Origin: Chara braunii
Taxonomy: Eukaryota; Streptophyta; Charophyceae; Charales; Characeae
NCBI GenBank assembly: GCA_003427395.1
Contig: BFEA01000773.1
Coordinates: 455,068 to 485,234 of the forward strand
Reading direction: 5' to 3'
DNA: 30,167 nucleotides
The notes under the pieces were generated by a model. That model searched no databases. It worked only from the letters and a program-made list of their open reading frames with translations, and had not been told where the DNA came from. The translations under genes and the position numbers were made by a program. The first letter of the stretch is position 1, and every line of letters starts with the position of its first letter. Shown here in pieces: positions 29,930-30,167 of the stretch.

Positions 29930-30142
29930 AAGAGTGAGAGCAATAAAATGGTGGAGAGGGCGAGAGCAAGAGCGAGAGCGAGAGCGAGAGCAAGAGCGAG
30001 AGTGAGAGGGAAAGAGAGATCGAGAGAGCGAGAGAGCGAGAGAGAGAGGGGGAGAGAGAGCGAGAGGGGGGGAGAGAGAGAGAGCGAGGGAGATAGAGAG
30101 AGGGGGGGAGTGAGAGAGAGAGCGAGGGAGAGAGAGAGACTG
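29930..30142. repeat. (GA)-rich purine tract
   Basis: The tract is GAGAGC, GAGAGA and GGGGGAGAGA words, almost pure purine on the plus strand. R/E-rich and S/L-rich frames across it are translations of the repeat. Confidence 0.95.
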
Positions 30143-30167
30143 GTATTCGTGCATTCAATTGTTTGAT

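Noticed and set aside
29786-30166. Arg/Glu- and Ser/Leu-rich frames at the right edge
   Set aside because: They are translations of the purine tract.

Overview
The window is eukaryotic, non-coding-rich, repeat-dominated DNA. It holds degenerate Ty3/gypsy LTR retrotransposons, a hAT-type DNA transposon copy, foldback elements, several tandem arrays, long (CA)n and (GA)n microsatellites and one 55-base N gap. No convincing intact host gene, rRNA, tRNA or prokaryotic feature was found. The retrotransposon type, with an acidic open frame downstream of integrase, matches my recollection of predicted proteins from the charophyte alga Chara. A streptophyte alga is therefore the best guess, but this is an impression and not a database result.

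Layout. 1-1730: (CA)n, pyrimidine tracts, a 58-codon frame and a candidate three-helix membrane protein (1163-1723). 1730-3250: low-complexity sequence and a tandem array of 255-300 bp units. 3250-3995: unassigned sequence and a (CA)n tract. 3995-14497: one minus-strand Ty3/gypsy element about 10.5 kb long. In its own 5'-3' order it has LTR/leader, zinc-knuckle gag, protease, reverse transcriptase, RNase H, integrase, an acidic 3' ORF and a terminal LTR remnant. All frames are broken by stops and frameshifts. 14498-18229: a second, plus-strand copy carrying only LTR/leader and gag. The two copies lie head to head, so 10947-17396 is a large imperfect inverted repeat with arms of about 3.55 and 2.9 kb.

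18230-19264: AT-rich sequence with a perfect 30-bp palindrome. 19265-19319: gap. 19338-21400: unassigned DNA with a CACGT-rich minisatellite and a nested hairpin. 21400-22720: AT-rich repeats with a period near 480 bp, followed by two open segments on the minus strand (22320-23147) that look exon-like but are not recognised. 23690-26890: a tandem array whose last units have a period of exactly 601 bp. 26890-29790: a family of foldback-containing repeats interrupted by a 1,511-bp non-autonomous hAT element with a 10-bp TIR and a perfect 8-bp target duplication. 29930-30142: (GA)-rich tract.

The genes do not form a pathway. The window records successive mobile-element insertion, inverted duplication and satellite growth. 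The most informative observations are the head-to-head retroelement palindrome, a Gag that reads zinc knuckle before capsid in one unshifted frame, the acidic 3' ORF, the hAT element with target duplication, and a 530-bp insertion in one palindrome arm whose empty site is preserved in the other arm.
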